DNA of 64,000 nucleotides from JACTOJ01 sp032335695 (GCF_032335695.1 NZ_JACTOJ010000006.1:172823-236822); one strand, 5' to 3'. Shown: positions 34,475 through 42,965, counted from the first letter of the stretch. Notes: generated by a model from the sequence alone, not told the origin. Numbers and translations are program-made.

Positions 34475-36325
34475 TTAGGTATATATTTGAAGAGAATATA
34501 TATCAGAAAACTCAATATTTATTCTCTCCACATTTGTTTTATATAACTCCTCATCTATATCCTCACTATTACTTTCTAACACTACTGGCAAAGTTACAGT
34601 AAATTCGCTCCCTTTTCCTTCTTGGCTGCTTACTGTTACTTTTCCTCCATGCATTTCAGCAAAGGATTTTACTAAATAAAGGCCTATACCTGTACCTTCT
34701 GAATTTCTTGAAAGAGACCTGTCAACTTGACCAAATCGCTTAAAAAGAAGATTCAATTTATCCTGAGGTATGCCCATTCCTTCATCTTTAACCTTAATTT
34801 CAATGCTATCCTCATTATCCAAAATATTTACATATATTTTCCCTCCAGCTGGAGAATACTTAAATGCATTGGAAAGCAAATTTAACATTATTCTTTCAAT
34901 CTTATCACAATCAAAAGACATTATTTTTTCTTCTACCTCTGTATCAAATACCAATTCTATATTTTTTGTTTTTATATAATCAATTATTGAATTGCTTATA
35001 TCTTCTACCAATTCTACAATGTCTGCTTTACTCTTTTTAAGCTTAACAAATCCATAGTCCACCTTTGTAATATCCATAAGGTTGTTTATTAGTCTTATCA
35101 TCCTAAGACTATTCTGCTTCATAGTTTTTAAATAAAATTTGCATTTGTCTATACTCTCATTTTTTAAATATAGTTCCATAGTCTGCACTGCAGCGTATAT
35201 GACATTTACCGGAGTTTTAAGTTCATGAGATATATTGGTAAAAAATTCAGTTATCATTATATTAAATTCTTTGGTGTCATTGTAAAGTTTTAATTCTCTT
35301 TCTCTATCTTTTTTCAAATTTTCCAATTCTTTTTCCTGGGTTATATTCAAAATTAAAGTCAATACAGTTGGTTTTCCATTGTAAGTAAAGTAGGATGAGG
35401 TATTTCTCACCTCAATAATATCTCCAGCAGTATTGCATATTTTTTCATCTTCAATAAACTTAGATACTCCATAAGTAAGTATTTTTTCATATTTCGTTTT
35501 AATATGCTCAATATTTTTCGAATTATAATAGTTATATAAAGATTTCTTATTTAGGTCTTCATGACTTTCATAACCTAATAATTTTGCTGCACTTTCATTG
35601 GCATATATTATTCTTCCGCTTTCATGGATTATAATAGCATTTATGGAGTTTTCAAAAAGTATATCATAGCATACTTCATTTTTTAAAAGAGCTATCTCTA
35701 TTTTTTTCCTTTTGCAGCTTTGCATAGCTAATTCGCTATTTAAAGCATTTACTTCCTTATCTTTTTCCTTATATTTTTTATTTTCATTATTCACATAATA
35801 CCCTAGAACTAATGCAATAAACATATAAACTATAACAGTGATAAAATCTTGTTCTAAAAATTCATATATTGCATCATAACTTTGAAAATGTATTATATCT
35901 TCAATTATTAATATAAAAGAAAACAAGCAAGAATCGATTATTCCGGCTTTTAAGCCATACTTAATTATAGATATTACTATTAGTAATAAAAATATATATT
36001 TACAATTCTCTTTATAAAATTGAAATAAATAAATAGTAAAAAAATTGATTACAATATAAGTCATGCTTTCAACTGTAAACCTTAGCTTGCTTATCCTTGA
36101 ATTCTTATTTATCCTAATGCTTTCTAAAATCCAAAATAAATACAGGATGCATACAGCAAAATGTAAAAACATTAATGTATATGCTTTGATTTCAATGGGT
36201 GATCTTATAATGTAGGTAACATTTTTCTGATATAAATGTACATATGCCATTATAAATATTAATAAAAAAAGGATGCCAAACTTCAAAATGGTAAGTATTT
36301 TTCTTTTAAATCTTAATTGTTCCAT
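34475..36325 (-). CDS. PAS-domain sensor histidine kinase (orphan)
   Basis: A 616-residue membrane histidine kinase. Six or seven hydrophobic segments occupy residues ~8-190, followed by a short coiled coil, a PAS domain (ILFENSINAIIIHESGRIIYANESAAKLLGY, ~225-335), a HisKA domain with H367 in FFTNISHELKTP, and a HATPase domain (N-box NLLSNAFKYSPAGG, G1 VKDEGMGIP, G2 GTGIGLYLVKS). No response regulator gene is adjacent. A near-perfect CodY box sits 26 bases upstream. The sensory input is unknown; the TM-rich N-terminus may sense membrane or small molecules. The protein ends with a long non-conserved tail. Confidence 0.92.
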   Translation of the reverse strand: MEQLRFKRKILTILKFGILFLLIFIMAYVHLYQKNVTYIIRSPIEIKAYTLMFLHFAVCILYLFWILESIRINKNSRISKLRFTVESMTYIVINFFTIYLFQFYKENCKYIFLLLIVISIIKYGLKAGIIDSCLFSFILIIEDIIHFQSYDAIYEFLEQDFITVIVYMFIALVLGYYVNNENKKYKEKDKEVNALNSELAMQSCKRKKIEIALLKNEVCYDILFENSINAIIIHESGRIIYANESAAKLLGYESHEDLNKKSLYNYYNSKNIEHIKTKYEKILTYGVSKFIEDEKICNTAGDIIEVRNTSSYFTYNGKPTVLTLILNITQEKELENLKKDRERELKLYNDTKEFNIMITEFFTNISHELKTPVNVIYAAVQTMELYLKNESIDKCKFYLKTMKQNSLRMIRLINNLMDITKVDYGFVKLKKSKADIVELVEDISNSIIDYIKTKNIELVFDTEVEEKIMSFDCDKIERIMLNLLSNAFKYSPAGGKIYVNILDNEDSIEIKVKDEGMGIPQDKLNLLFKRFGQVDRSLSRNSEGTGIGLYLVKSFAEMHGGKVTVSSQEGKGSEFTVTLPVVLESNSEDIDEELYKTNVERINIEFSDIYSLQIYT

Positions 36326-36350
36326 ATCAAATACCCCCTTATTAATGCAG

Positions 36351-36365
36351 AATTTTCAGAAAACT
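36351..36365. promoter_or_regulatory. CodY box upstream of the orphan histidine kinase
   Basis: The 15-mer matches the palindromic CodY consensus AATTTTCWGAAAATT at 14 of 15 positions (AATTTTCAGAAAACT on the plus strand). It lies 26-40 bases before the kinase start. CodY senses branched-chain amino acids and GTP, and the liv operon lies directly upstream. Regulation is inferred. Confidence 0.55.
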
Positions 36366-36474
36366 ATATCGGTAACTATGCAATATATATTCTCCAAACA
36401 AAACACAATTCCTCCTTTTTTTATATATTTTTTAATTTTATGTATAATTTTATTGGAGAAATTTAAGAGACAAA

Positions 36475-36514
36475 TATAGGGCCCTAAGCTAATAAATTAA
36501 CTTAAAGCCCTATA
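36475..36514 (-). terminator. Hairpin after livF
   Basis: 8-bp outer stem (TATAGGGC / GCCCTATA) with partially paired inner bases; TTTGT follows on the minus strand. Likely end of the liv operon. Confidence 0.7.
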
Positions 36515-36526
36515 TAAAGATAAATA

Positions 36527-37231
36527 CTATTCTCCTAGGTAAGCTTTCTTTATGGAATCATCGTTTAATAAAACTTTTGCGTCGCCTTGGTTAACTATAT
36601 TTCCAGTCTCAATTACATAAGCTTTATTTGCTATAGAAAGAGCCATATGAGCATTTTGTTCTACCAATAAGACGGTAGTTCCTGCCTTATTGATCTCCTG
36701 TATTATAGAAAAAATATCTTTAACTACAAGAGGTGCCAATCCCATGGAAGGCTCATCCATAAGAAGTATCTTAGGCCTTGACATTAATGCCCTTGCCATA
36801 GCTAGCATTTGTTGTTCTCCACCGCTTAATGTTCCTGCCTGCTGCTTCATTCTTTCCTTTAATCTCGGAAATTTTTCAAAAACCATTTCATAGTCACTTG
36901 CAATTTCCGATTTATCTTTTCTCGAATAAGCTCCCATTTCCAGATTTTCCATAACAGTAAGCTTAGAAAATACCCTTCTTCCTTCTGGTACATGGGATAT
37001 TCCTAAAGATACTAGCTTGTGTGCTGGTAGTTTAGTAAGTGAAACTCCTTCAAATTCTATAGTTCCTGACTTTATAGGAGCAAGCCCAGATATAGCTCTG
37101 AGAGTAGAAGTTTTTCCAGCCCCATTTGCACCTATCAAAGTAACGATTTCTCCTTCATTTACTTCCATGCTTATATCTTTAAGTGCATGAATAGCTCCAT
37201 AAAAAACATTTAACCCCTCAATTTTAAGCAT
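36527..37231 (-). CDS. livF: Branched-chain amino acid ABC transporter ATP-binding protein LivF
   Basis: A 234-residue ABC ATPase: Walker A GANGAGKTS, Q-loop VPEGRRVF region, signature LSGGEQQ, Walker B KILLMDEPSMGL, and switch His in LVEQNAH. The LivF-type YG-A-IHALKDIS opening is present. It overlaps livG by 8 bases (ATGCTTAA), with a GGAGGAGAGG site inside livG. Together with LivG it forms the ATPase pair of the branched-chain amino acid importer. Confidence 0.95.
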   Translation of the reverse strand: MLKIEGLNVFYGAIHALKDISMEVNEGEIVTLIGANGAGKTSTLRAISGLAPIKSGTIEFEGVSLTKLPAHKLVSLGISHVPEGRRVFSKLTVMENLEMGAYSRKDKSEIASDYEMVFEKFPRLKERMKQQAGTLSGGEQQMLAMARALMSRPKILLMDEPSMGLAPLVVKDIFSIIQEINKAGTTVLLVEQNAHMALSIANKAYVIETGNIVNQGDAKVLLNDDSIKKAYLGE

Positions 37232-37997
37232 CCGAATCCTCTCCTCCCAAATATGCTGCAATAACCTTAGGATTGTTTTTGATTTCCACAGGAGTTCCTT
37301 CTGCGATTATCTTTCCATAATCTAAAACCACAATTTTTTCACAAAGTCCCATTACAAACTTCATATCATGTTCAATCAAAAGTATAGAAATTTCGTACTT
37401 TTCTTTAATCCATTTTACTAATTCCATTAATTCCTGTGTTTCCTGGGGGTTCATCCCTGCAGCAGGTTCATCTAAAAGTAAAAGTTTTGGCCGAGCTGCG
37501 AGCGCTCTTGCAATCTCTAATCTTCTTTGTTCTCCATAAGGAAGATTATCTGCAAGCTCATTTTTTTTACTATCTAAGCTAAATATTTTAAGAAGCTCAA
37601 TTGCCTTAGCTTCTATTTCTGCCTCTTCTTTAAAAAACTTAGGTAACCTAAGCATAGAATGAAAAATATTATATTTAACATTATAATTAAAAGATATTTT
37701 TACATTCTCCAGTACAGTTAATTTTTTAAAAAGCCTTATATTCTGAAAAGTTCTTGCTATTTTTTTCTTTGTTATTTCATAAGGTTTTATTCCTTCTATT
37801 TTCTCACCATTAAAATTGATAGTACCACTGGTTGGAGCATATACTCCTGTAAGCATATTGAATACAGTTGTCTTTCCAGCACCATTAGGTCCTATAAGTC
37901 CAACAAGCTCATGCTCATTTATTGAAAGTGAAAAGTCCGATACGGCTGTAAGCCCTCCAAATTTTATAGTAAGTTTATCAGCTTTAAGCAGCGCCAT
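37224..37997 (-). CDS. livG: Branched-chain amino acid ABC transporter ATP-binding protein LivG
   Basis: A 257-residue ABC ATPase of the LivG type: Walker A GPNGAGKTT, the Q-loop ARTFQNIRLFKKLTVLENV, LPYGEQRRLEIARAL signature (LSGGQ variant), Walker B LLLDEPAAGMNPQE, and IEHDMKFV switch. It starts at ATG with an AAAAGGAGGG site and overlaps livM by 14 bases. Belongs to the liv operon. Confidence 0.95.
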   Translation of the reverse strand: MALLKADKLTIKFGGLTAVSDFSLSINEHELVGLIGPNGAGKTTVFNMLTGVYAPTSGTINFNGEKIEGIKPYEITKKKIARTFQNIRLFKKLTVLENVKISFNYNVKYNIFHSMLRLPKFFKEEAEIEAKAIELLKIFSLDSKKNELADNLPYGEQRRLEIARALAARPKLLLLDEPAAGMNPQETQELMELVKWIKEKYEISILLIEHDMKFVMGLCEKIVVLDYGKIIAEGTPVEIKNNPKVIAAYLGGEDSDA

Positions 37998-38931
37998 TTG
38001 GTTTCCCTCCTTTTACAGAAGTTTTTCTTTTTAATAGCTTATTGAGAGAAAGTCCTTTAGCATTAAGTAACATTATTACAATAAGAAGTACTGGATATAC
38101 TACCATTCTAAAATCGCCAAAACCTCTTAAACCTTCTGGAAGATAAGTAAGCACTGAAGCTGAAATTATGCTTCCTGGGATATTTCCTAGTCCGCCTAAA
38201 ACTACATAAACCACATAATCTGTTGATTTTAAGAAGTCAAACTGTTTTGGATCTAAGAACATTATATAGTGAGCATATAGCCCTCCAGCAAATCCTGCGA
38301 AGAAAGCCCCTATTACAAATGCCATTATCTTATACTTTGTAGTATTAACTCCCATAGCTTCTGCTGCAATTTCATCCTCACGAACAGATATCATCGCTCT
38401 CCCTTGAGAAGAGTTTACTACATTATAAATTATTATAGCTGTTACTACCATTGAAAAATATACCCAAGCTAGCGAAGCTTTAGGAGGTATTCCTACTAAT
38501 CCAGCTGCACCGCCAGTAGCTGGTATGTTTTGTATGATTACAGAAATTATCTGGCAAAATCCTAAAGTAGTTATAGCTAAATAATCTCCTTTAAGCTTTA
38601 GTGTAGGTACACCTATTACAAAGCTTATAACTGCTGTAAAAATGCCTCCAGCGATTAGTGCTAAAAGAAAAGGAAAATTAGCTTTCATGGTTAACATAGC
38701 TGCAGTATACGCTCCAATTGCCATAAATCCTGCATGCCCTAAAGCGAGCTGCCCTGTAAAACCTGTAATCAAATTTAAACTCAAAGCCATTATAATATTA
38801 ATACATATAAGCTTTATTATTCCTGCAGTGTAATTATTTATTATCTCTTGGTCAATTATAATAGACAAAATAATGTATACTATAACTGAAGCTGCAAAGG
38901 CTATAGCCGTTTTCTTCAATTTTTCCTTCAT
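37984..38931 (-). CDS. livM: Branched-chain amino acid ABC transporter permease LivM
   Basis: A 315-residue membrane permease with about nine hydrophobic segments and family motifs NLITGFTGQLALGHAGFMAIGAY and LRLKGDYLA-like TLKLKGDYLAITTLGF, plus the EAA-like SVREDEIAAEAMGVNTTKYK loop that contacts the ATPases. A GTG nine bases upstream lies in the AGGTGA site, so the ATG at 38931 is chosen. Immediately follows livH. Confidence 0.94.
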   Translation of the reverse strand: MKEKLKKTAIAFAASVIVYIILSIIIDQEIINNYTAGIIKLICINIIMALSLNLITGFTGQLALGHAGFMAIGAYTAAMLTMKANFPFLLALIAGGIFTAVISFVIGVPTLKLKGDYLAITTLGFCQIISVIIQNIPATGGAAGLVGIPPKASLAWVYFSMVVTAIIIYNVVNSSQGRAMISVREDEIAAEAMGVNTTKYKIMAFVIGAFFAGFAGGLYAHYIMFLDPKQFDFLKSTDYVVYVVLGGLGNIPGSIISASVLTYLPEGLRGFGDFRMVVYPVLLIVIMLLNAKGLSLNKLLKRKTSVKGGKPNGAA

Positions 38932-38940
38932 TTCTGTCAC

Positions 38941-39828
38941 CTACACTTTCTCATTTACTTTTTTGCCCAGGATTCCTGAAGGCTTTATAAGTAATATTAT
39001 GATAAGTATTACAAATGCAATAGCATCAGAATAGCTGCTAAGCGGCGATGCTTTAGTGAAGGTTTCAGCAATTCCCATTATTATTCCTCCAAACATAGCG
39101 CCAGGTATTATACCTATACCACCTAGAACCGCAGCTACAAAGGCTTTTAATCCAGGCATTATTCCCATGTAAGGATTGATGGTAGAATATAAAATACCAA
39201 CCAAAACTCCTGCTGCTCCTGCTAATGCAGATCCTATAGCAAAAGTTACAGAGATAATGTTGTTTACATTTATGCCCATAAGCTCAGCTGCATCCTTATC
39301 CTGAGAAGCAGCTCTCATGGCTTTGCCAACCTTTGTTTTATATACTACAAATTGAAGTAATGAAGCAAGTATTATACATACAAATATTATAATAAGATAT
39401 ATAGAATTTATTTTTAGCGAGCCAACTATTGGAATTTCTTTAGCTGGTAATAAATTTGATGGATAATTTCTAAAGTTAGGTCCAAAAATCATATCCAATC
39501 TGCTGCCGTTTTCTAACAATAAAGATACTGCTATAGCAGTTATAAGAAGAGATATTTTAGGGGAATTTCTAAGTGGCTTGTATGCTATTTTTTCTATTAG
39601 CATACCAAGTATTGCACAACCAATCATCGCAACAATTAATGTTGGTATAAAAGGCAAACCAAAGCTGGTAGATGCAAAAAAGCCAAAATAAGCTCCCATC
39701 ATATATATGTCCCCATGAGCAAAATTTATAAGTCCTATTATACCATAAACCATGGTATAGCCTAGTGCTATAATTGCATATACACTTCCTAAAGCAAGTC
39801 CATTTATAACCTGCTGTAATATATCCAT
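38941..39828 (-). CDS. livH: Branched-chain amino acid ABC transporter permease LivH
   Basis: A 295-residue membrane permease with eight or more hydrophobic segments. Signatures are GLALGSVYAIIALGYTMVYGIIGLINFAHGD and the EAA-type loop KAMRAASQDKDAAELMGINVN. A longer in-frame start exists 42 bases upstream, but the GGGGGAA site fits the ATG at 39828. It follows livJ after a hairpin that may reduce downstream transcription. Confidence 0.94.
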   Translation of the reverse strand: MDILQQVINGLALGSVYAIIALGYTMVYGIIGLINFAHGDIYMMGAYFGFFASTSFGLPFIPTLIVAMIGCAILGMLIEKIAYKPLRNSPKISLLITAIAVSLLLENGSRLDMIFGPNFRNYPSNLLPAKEIPIVGSLKINSIYLIIIFVCIILASLLQFVVYKTKVGKAMRAASQDKDAAELMGINVNNIISVTFAIGSALAGAAGVLVGILYSTINPYMGIMPGLKAFVAAVLGGIGIIPGAMFGGIIMGIAETFTKASPLSSYSDAIAFVILIIILLIKPSGILGKKVNEKV

Positions 39829-39894
39829 ATTTTTTCCCCCATTCTTGCTTTCTACATATAAGATTTTCACTAGGTATAAGTAATAATAAATTAT

Positions 39895-39928
39895 AAATTC
39901 ATACAGGCGCTTAAACCTGTATGAATTT
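39895..39928 (-). repeat. Intercistronic hairpin between livJ and livH
   Basis: 13-bp stem AAATTCATACAGG / CCTGTATGAATTT with an 8-base loop just after the livJ stop. No strong T-run follows, so it more likely stabilises livJ mRNA or causes partial termination, giving more binding protein than permease. Confidence 0.7.
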
Positions 39929-39934
39929 AAATTA

Positions 39935-41083
39935 CTAAGGATTTACTTTTTTAACGAACTGGTAATCTCCATTTGTTACCTTTAATACAACAGCGGCTTT
40001 AACAGCATCTCTATTTTTATCGAAAGTTATGTGACCTGATACAACAGTACCGTCATATGCTTTCAAAGCATTTTTTATGCTTTCAGAGTCTGTTTTTCCT
40101 GCTTTCTGAATAGACTGAATCAATACTTTACCTGCATCATAGTTAAGAGCAGCCATTGAATCTGGAACTTCATTATTGTATTTTTTCTTAAAGCTGTCTA
40201 TAAATGTTTTAACTTCATCAGAGGTATCGCTTGATGAGTAGTGGTCTGAAATATAGGATCCCTCAACATATTCTTTTCCGATCTTGAACAAATCAGCTGA
40301 ATCCCAACCATCTCCACCTAAGAAAGTTGATTTTATTCCAAGCTGTCTAGCTTGTTTAGCAATCATACCTACAGTACCATAATAATCTGGCAACAGTATA
40401 ACATCAGGATTTGTTCCCTTTATTTCTGTAAGCTGTGCACTAAAATCAGTATCATTTGTATTGTAAGTTTTGGTTGAAACTATAGTTCCGCCATTAGCCT
40501 TAAAGGATTCTACGAATGTATCTGCAAGTCCTTTTGAATATGCATCCCCATTGTTATACAATACTGCTGCTGTTTTAGCCTTTAAGTCAGTACCTGTTGC
40601 AAAATTTGCAAGAACTTTTCCTTGGAAAGGATCTATAAAACAAGTTCTAAAAATATAATCTCCAGCCTGAGTTACTTTTGCGTTAGTGGCAGTACCAGTA
40701 ACCATTGGTATTTTATTTTGCTGAGCGATAGGTGCTAAAGCATTTGCACTTGTACTAGTAAGAGGTCCAACGATAGCCACTACCTTTTCATCATTTATAA
40801 GTTTATTTCCAGCATTTACAGCTGATTGAGCTTTAGCTTCATCATCCTCATAAACAAACTGAACTTTTTTACCATTTATTCCTCCACCATTATTTACCTC
40901 ATCTTGAAGCAAGTTGAGACCCTTTTGAGCAGATTTACCATATGCTGCTACTGAGCCTGTAAGAGGTGTAACTACGCCTATTTTTATTACATCTGATGAG
41001 CTTCCCTTAGCTTTGCATCCTGTAGCCACCGCTGTAACCATTAATGCTAATGTCATAACTACAGCTATTTTTTTCTTTACCAT
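39935..41083 (-). CDS. livJ: Branched-chain amino acid binding lipoprotein LivJ/K
   Basis: A 382-residue periplasmic-binding-type protein anchored as a lipoprotein: signal MVKKKIAVVMTLALMVTAVATGC with lipobox ATGC (Cys23). The leucine/isoleucine/valine-binding fold opens with IKIGVVTPLTGSVAAYGKSAQKG. The gene begins the operon livJ-H-M-G-F. A 5' untranslated region of about 135 bases follows a good promoter. Confidence 0.94.
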   Translation of the reverse strand: MVKKKIAVVMTLALMVTAVATGCKAKGSSSDVIKIGVVTPLTGSVAAYGKSAQKGLNLLQDEVNNGGGINGKKVQFVYEDDEAKAQSAVNAGNKLINDEKVVAIVGPLTSTSANALAPIAQQNKIPMVTGTATNAKVTQAGDYIFRTCFIDPFQGKVLANFATGTDLKAKTAAVLYNNGDAYSKGLADTFVESFKANGGTIVSTKTYNTNDTDFSAQLTEIKGTNPDVILLPDYYGTVGMIAKQARQLGIKSTFLGGDGWDSADLFKIGKEYVEGSYISDHYSSSDTSDEVKTFIDSFKKKYNNEVPDSMAALNYDAGKVLIQSIQKAGKTDSESIKNALKAYDGTVVSGHITFDKNRDAVKAAVVLKVTNGDYQFVKKVNP

Positions 41084-41224
41084 TTAAATTTCCCCCTTTT
41101 TATTTAGGTAAAATCACATAAATCATATATTTTTCTTCATGCTATGAAACTCCCCTAAATGTTCCATTCACATAAACTTATGTAATATTTACGCTTATCT
41201 AAATTTTCTTGTTTAATTATTAAT

Positions 41225-41253
41225 ATAATACAACGCTAAATGTATTTTAACAA
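41225..41253 (-). promoter_or_regulatory. Promoter of the liv operon
   Basis: On the minus strand -35 TTGTTA (41248-41253), 17-base spacer, -10 TATTAT (41225-41230). A partial CodY-like half-site (TTTTCGAA) lies just upstream but misses the central spacing, so I do not call it. Confidence 0.65.
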
Positions 41254-41345
41254 TTCGAAAATATATATAATGAATTATTTCTTATTTTTATATGTGTAAA
41301 CGTTATTTATTATTGCAATATCAAAATATTTATTGTTTTAATGCA

Positions 41346-41385
41346 AAATAATATCTGTTTATCAACGAATAAACAGATATTATTT
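41346..41385 (-). terminator. Terminator after rsgA
   Basis: 17-bp perfect stem (arms 41346-41362, 41369-41385; AAATAATATCTGTTTAT and complement) with a 6-base loop; TTTTGC follows on the minus strand. Near-symmetric, so it could act on both strands. Confidence 0.8.
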
Positions 41386-41533
41386 ATAAATCAAAGTTTT
41401 TATTGCGAATCAATTAGGTAAATATGGTTTTTTAATATGAATTTAATGATAATTCTCCCATTTATTCATGAAATTAAAAATCACATTTTACTTTCCCAAA
41501 ATTTTATTCTCGGACTTTGCTTTAAAACATGCA

Positions 41534-42589
41534 CTATTTTCTGTGAAACTTATTCATGCTCTTTTCCAGAGCTTTATTTTTCATTCTCGTATTAAGCATT
41601 TCTTTTTTTTCAGCAAAAGCAGCTTCTCTTTTAAGTTTATTATAATTTTTCCATCTATCTTCGGATAATTCTCCTGATTCCAAGGCTGCTCTAACAGCAC
41701 ATCCAGGTTCACTCTCATGCTTGCAGTTTCTAAACTTGCATTTTTCAGAAAAAATTTCTATATCAGAAAAAGTTATACTAATCCCTTTTGATACATCCCA
41801 CATTCCAAGCTCTCTCATACCAGGAGTATCCATTATCATGCCTCCATCTTCAAGCTTTAAAAGCTGTCTAAAGGTGGTGGTATGCCTTCCTTTACTGTCA
41901 TCTTCACGCACAGAATTTACAAGCATTTTATCTTCTCCTAAAAGTGCATTTACAAGAGATGATTTTCCTACACCTGATGATCCTAAGAATACAATTGTCT
42001 TCTTAGGAGAAATATATTTTTTTAATTCTGAGATTCCTTCTCCGGTATGAGAACTTATGGCTATCAAATCTACTCCCGGAGCAATCTCTTGAAGCTGAGA
42101 TTTTTGTTCCGAATAATCTGGATATAAATCAACTTTAGTCAGAACAAGTACAGGCATTCCACCGCTTTCCCACGCTGCAGTTAAATATCTTTCAATTCGC
42201 TTTACATTGAAATCATAATTCAAGGAAGTCATTATAAATACGTAGTCAAAATTAGCTGCTACTACCTGTTCTTTTCCATGAAAACTATCTAATCTAGAAA
42301 ATTTACTTTTTCTATTAAGAACATGATATATAACATCATCACCAAATTCATTATTTTTAATAATTGTAAAATCTCCTACGGCTGGATATATCTCGCTGCT
42401 GTTATCGTAGAAAATAGAAGCCTTTAATACTGCCCATTTCTCCTCTGATTCTGTTAGTATCTTATATCTGTCCTTCTGAACCTCCAACACTCTAGCTATT
42501 GAAAATTCCTCTTCATCTATACCTAATTCTTTTAGTTGACTTTTAAAAAAGTCATCATAACCATATTCCTGTAATTTATTATTATTCAT
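41534..42589 (-). CDS. rsgA: Ribosome small-subunit-dependent GTPase A (RsgA/YloQ type)
   Basis: A 351-residue circularly permuted GTPase: OB-fold N-terminus, then G4-like LTKVDL, G1 GSSGVGKSS (about 202-210), G3 DTPGMRE, and a C-terminal zinc-binding CKFRNCKHESEPGC (about 282-298). RsgA helps release assembly factors from the 30S subunit. It is unusually long (about 350 versus 290 in prkC-linked copies) and not near prkC, so it may be a second RsgA paralog. The ATG at 42589 has a GGAGG site and overlaps a 20-codon upstream ORF. Its leader has its own promoter and a terminator. Confidence 0.9.
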   Translation of the reverse strand: MNNNKLQEYGYDDFFKSQLKELGIDEEEFSIARVLEVQKDRYKILTESEEKWAVLKASIFYDNSSEIYPAVGDFTIIKNNEFGDDVIYHVLNRKSKFSRLDSFHGKEQVVAANFDYVFIMTSLNYDFNVKRIERYLTAAWESGGMPVLVLTKVDLYPDYSEQKSQLQEIAPGVDLIAISSHTGEGISELKKYISPKKTIVFLGSSGVGKSSLVNALLGEDKMLVNSVREDDSKGRHTTTFRQLLKLEDGGMIMDTPGMRELGMWDVSKGISITFSDIEIFSEKCKFRNCKHESEPGCAVRAALESGELSEDRWKNYNKLKREAAFAEKKEMLNTRMKNKALEKSMNKFHRK

Positions 42590-42644
42590 CCAATTCCTCC
42601 AATTTTAATAAATGTCTATCTAACTGAAAATATATATTTATCAT
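42582..42644 (-). CDS. 20-codon upstream ORF overlapping rsgA start
   Basis: Encodes MINIYFQLDRHLLKLEELDE. It has a strong GGAAGGAGAG site seven bases before its ATG. It ends with TAA inside rsgA, overlapping the rsgA ATG by 8 bases, so translation of the small peptide could couple to rsgA. No family is recognised. It is too short to judge by codon use, so it is given as a candidate. Confidence 0.45.
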   Translation of the reverse strand: MINIYFQLDRHLLKLEELDE

Positions 42645-42699
42645 AAAACATCTCTCCTTCCTAATTAATATTTTCTTTAAGACAAAAAGAGCATAAAAA

Positions 42700-42741
42700 T
42701 CCCGCAGAAAGCAACCCCAAAACGAGCTGCCCTCTGCGGGA
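42700..42741 (-). terminator. Intrinsic terminator within rsgA leader
   Basis: 9-bp outer stem TCCCGCAGA / TCTGCGGGA (42733-42741, 42700-42708) plus an inner GCAGC/GTTGC stem; TTTTTATGCTCTTTTTG follows on the minus strand. It lies between the rsgA promoter and the rsgA start, so it must be regulated or leaky. Confidence 0.8.
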
Positions 42742-42855
42742 AATTATACTCCCAGCTTTAAATGCAGTATGTGATAAAAGGCTACAAATACATTGCATAC
42801 AAAATCCTATCAGCTCAAAAGACTAACATAGATTTCATTATGCCTATATTTAGTT

Positions 42856-42888
42856 TTAAATGAAAATCACCTTTACTAAAACTTTCAT
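42856..42888 (-). CDS. 10-codon candidate leader peptide in the rsgA leader
   Basis: MKVLVKVIFI, with an AAAGGAGATG site eight bases before the ATG. It lies early in the leader transcript, before the terminator hairpin at 42700-42741. Such a peptide is typical of ribosome-dependent attenuators, but length alone makes it weak. Confidence 0.3.
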   Translation of the reverse strand: MKVLVKVIFI

Positions 42889-42936
42889 TAAAACACATCT
42901 CCTTTCACATACATAATAGCTTTACATGACAATAAA

Positions 42937-42965
42937 ATTATATTATTTTTAGAAAATTAAGTCAA
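42937..42965 (-). promoter_or_regulatory. Promoter of the rsgA leader
   Basis: On the minus strand -35 TTGACT (42960-42965), 17-base spacer, -10 TATAAT (42937-42942). Start near 42930. Confidence 0.8.

Larger units (their letters stand above)
41084..41533. other. 450-base non-coding gap between livJ and rsgA
   Basis: Holds the livJ promoter (41225-41253), a 135-base livJ leader without recognised structure, and the rsgA-side terminator (41346-41385). Bases 41386-41533 are A/T-rich and show nothing I can support. Confidence 0.6.
42590..42936 (-). ncRNA. Structured leader of rsgA with attenuator-like architecture
   Basis: A promoter (42937-42965) just after the chemoreceptor stop starts a ~340-base transcript: a candidate 10-codon peptide, then a complementary pair GAGCTG (42811-42816) / CAGCTC (42724-42729), then the terminator hairpin (42700-42741), then a 20-codon ORF overlapping rsgA. 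The GAGCTG/CAGCTC pairing would disrupt the hairpin's inner part. I checked it against c-di-GMP, lysine, THF and T-box consensus blocks and saw no match. Confidence 0.5.

Noticed and set aside
41248..41275. CodY box in the liv promoter
   Set aside because: Only a half-site with wrong central spacing; the real match is in front of the histidine kinase.
42590..42936. Known riboswitch class (c-di-GMP, lysine, THF, T-box) in the rsgA leader
   Set aside because: I could not align the leader to the conserved blocks of these classes. Kept as an unassigned leader.
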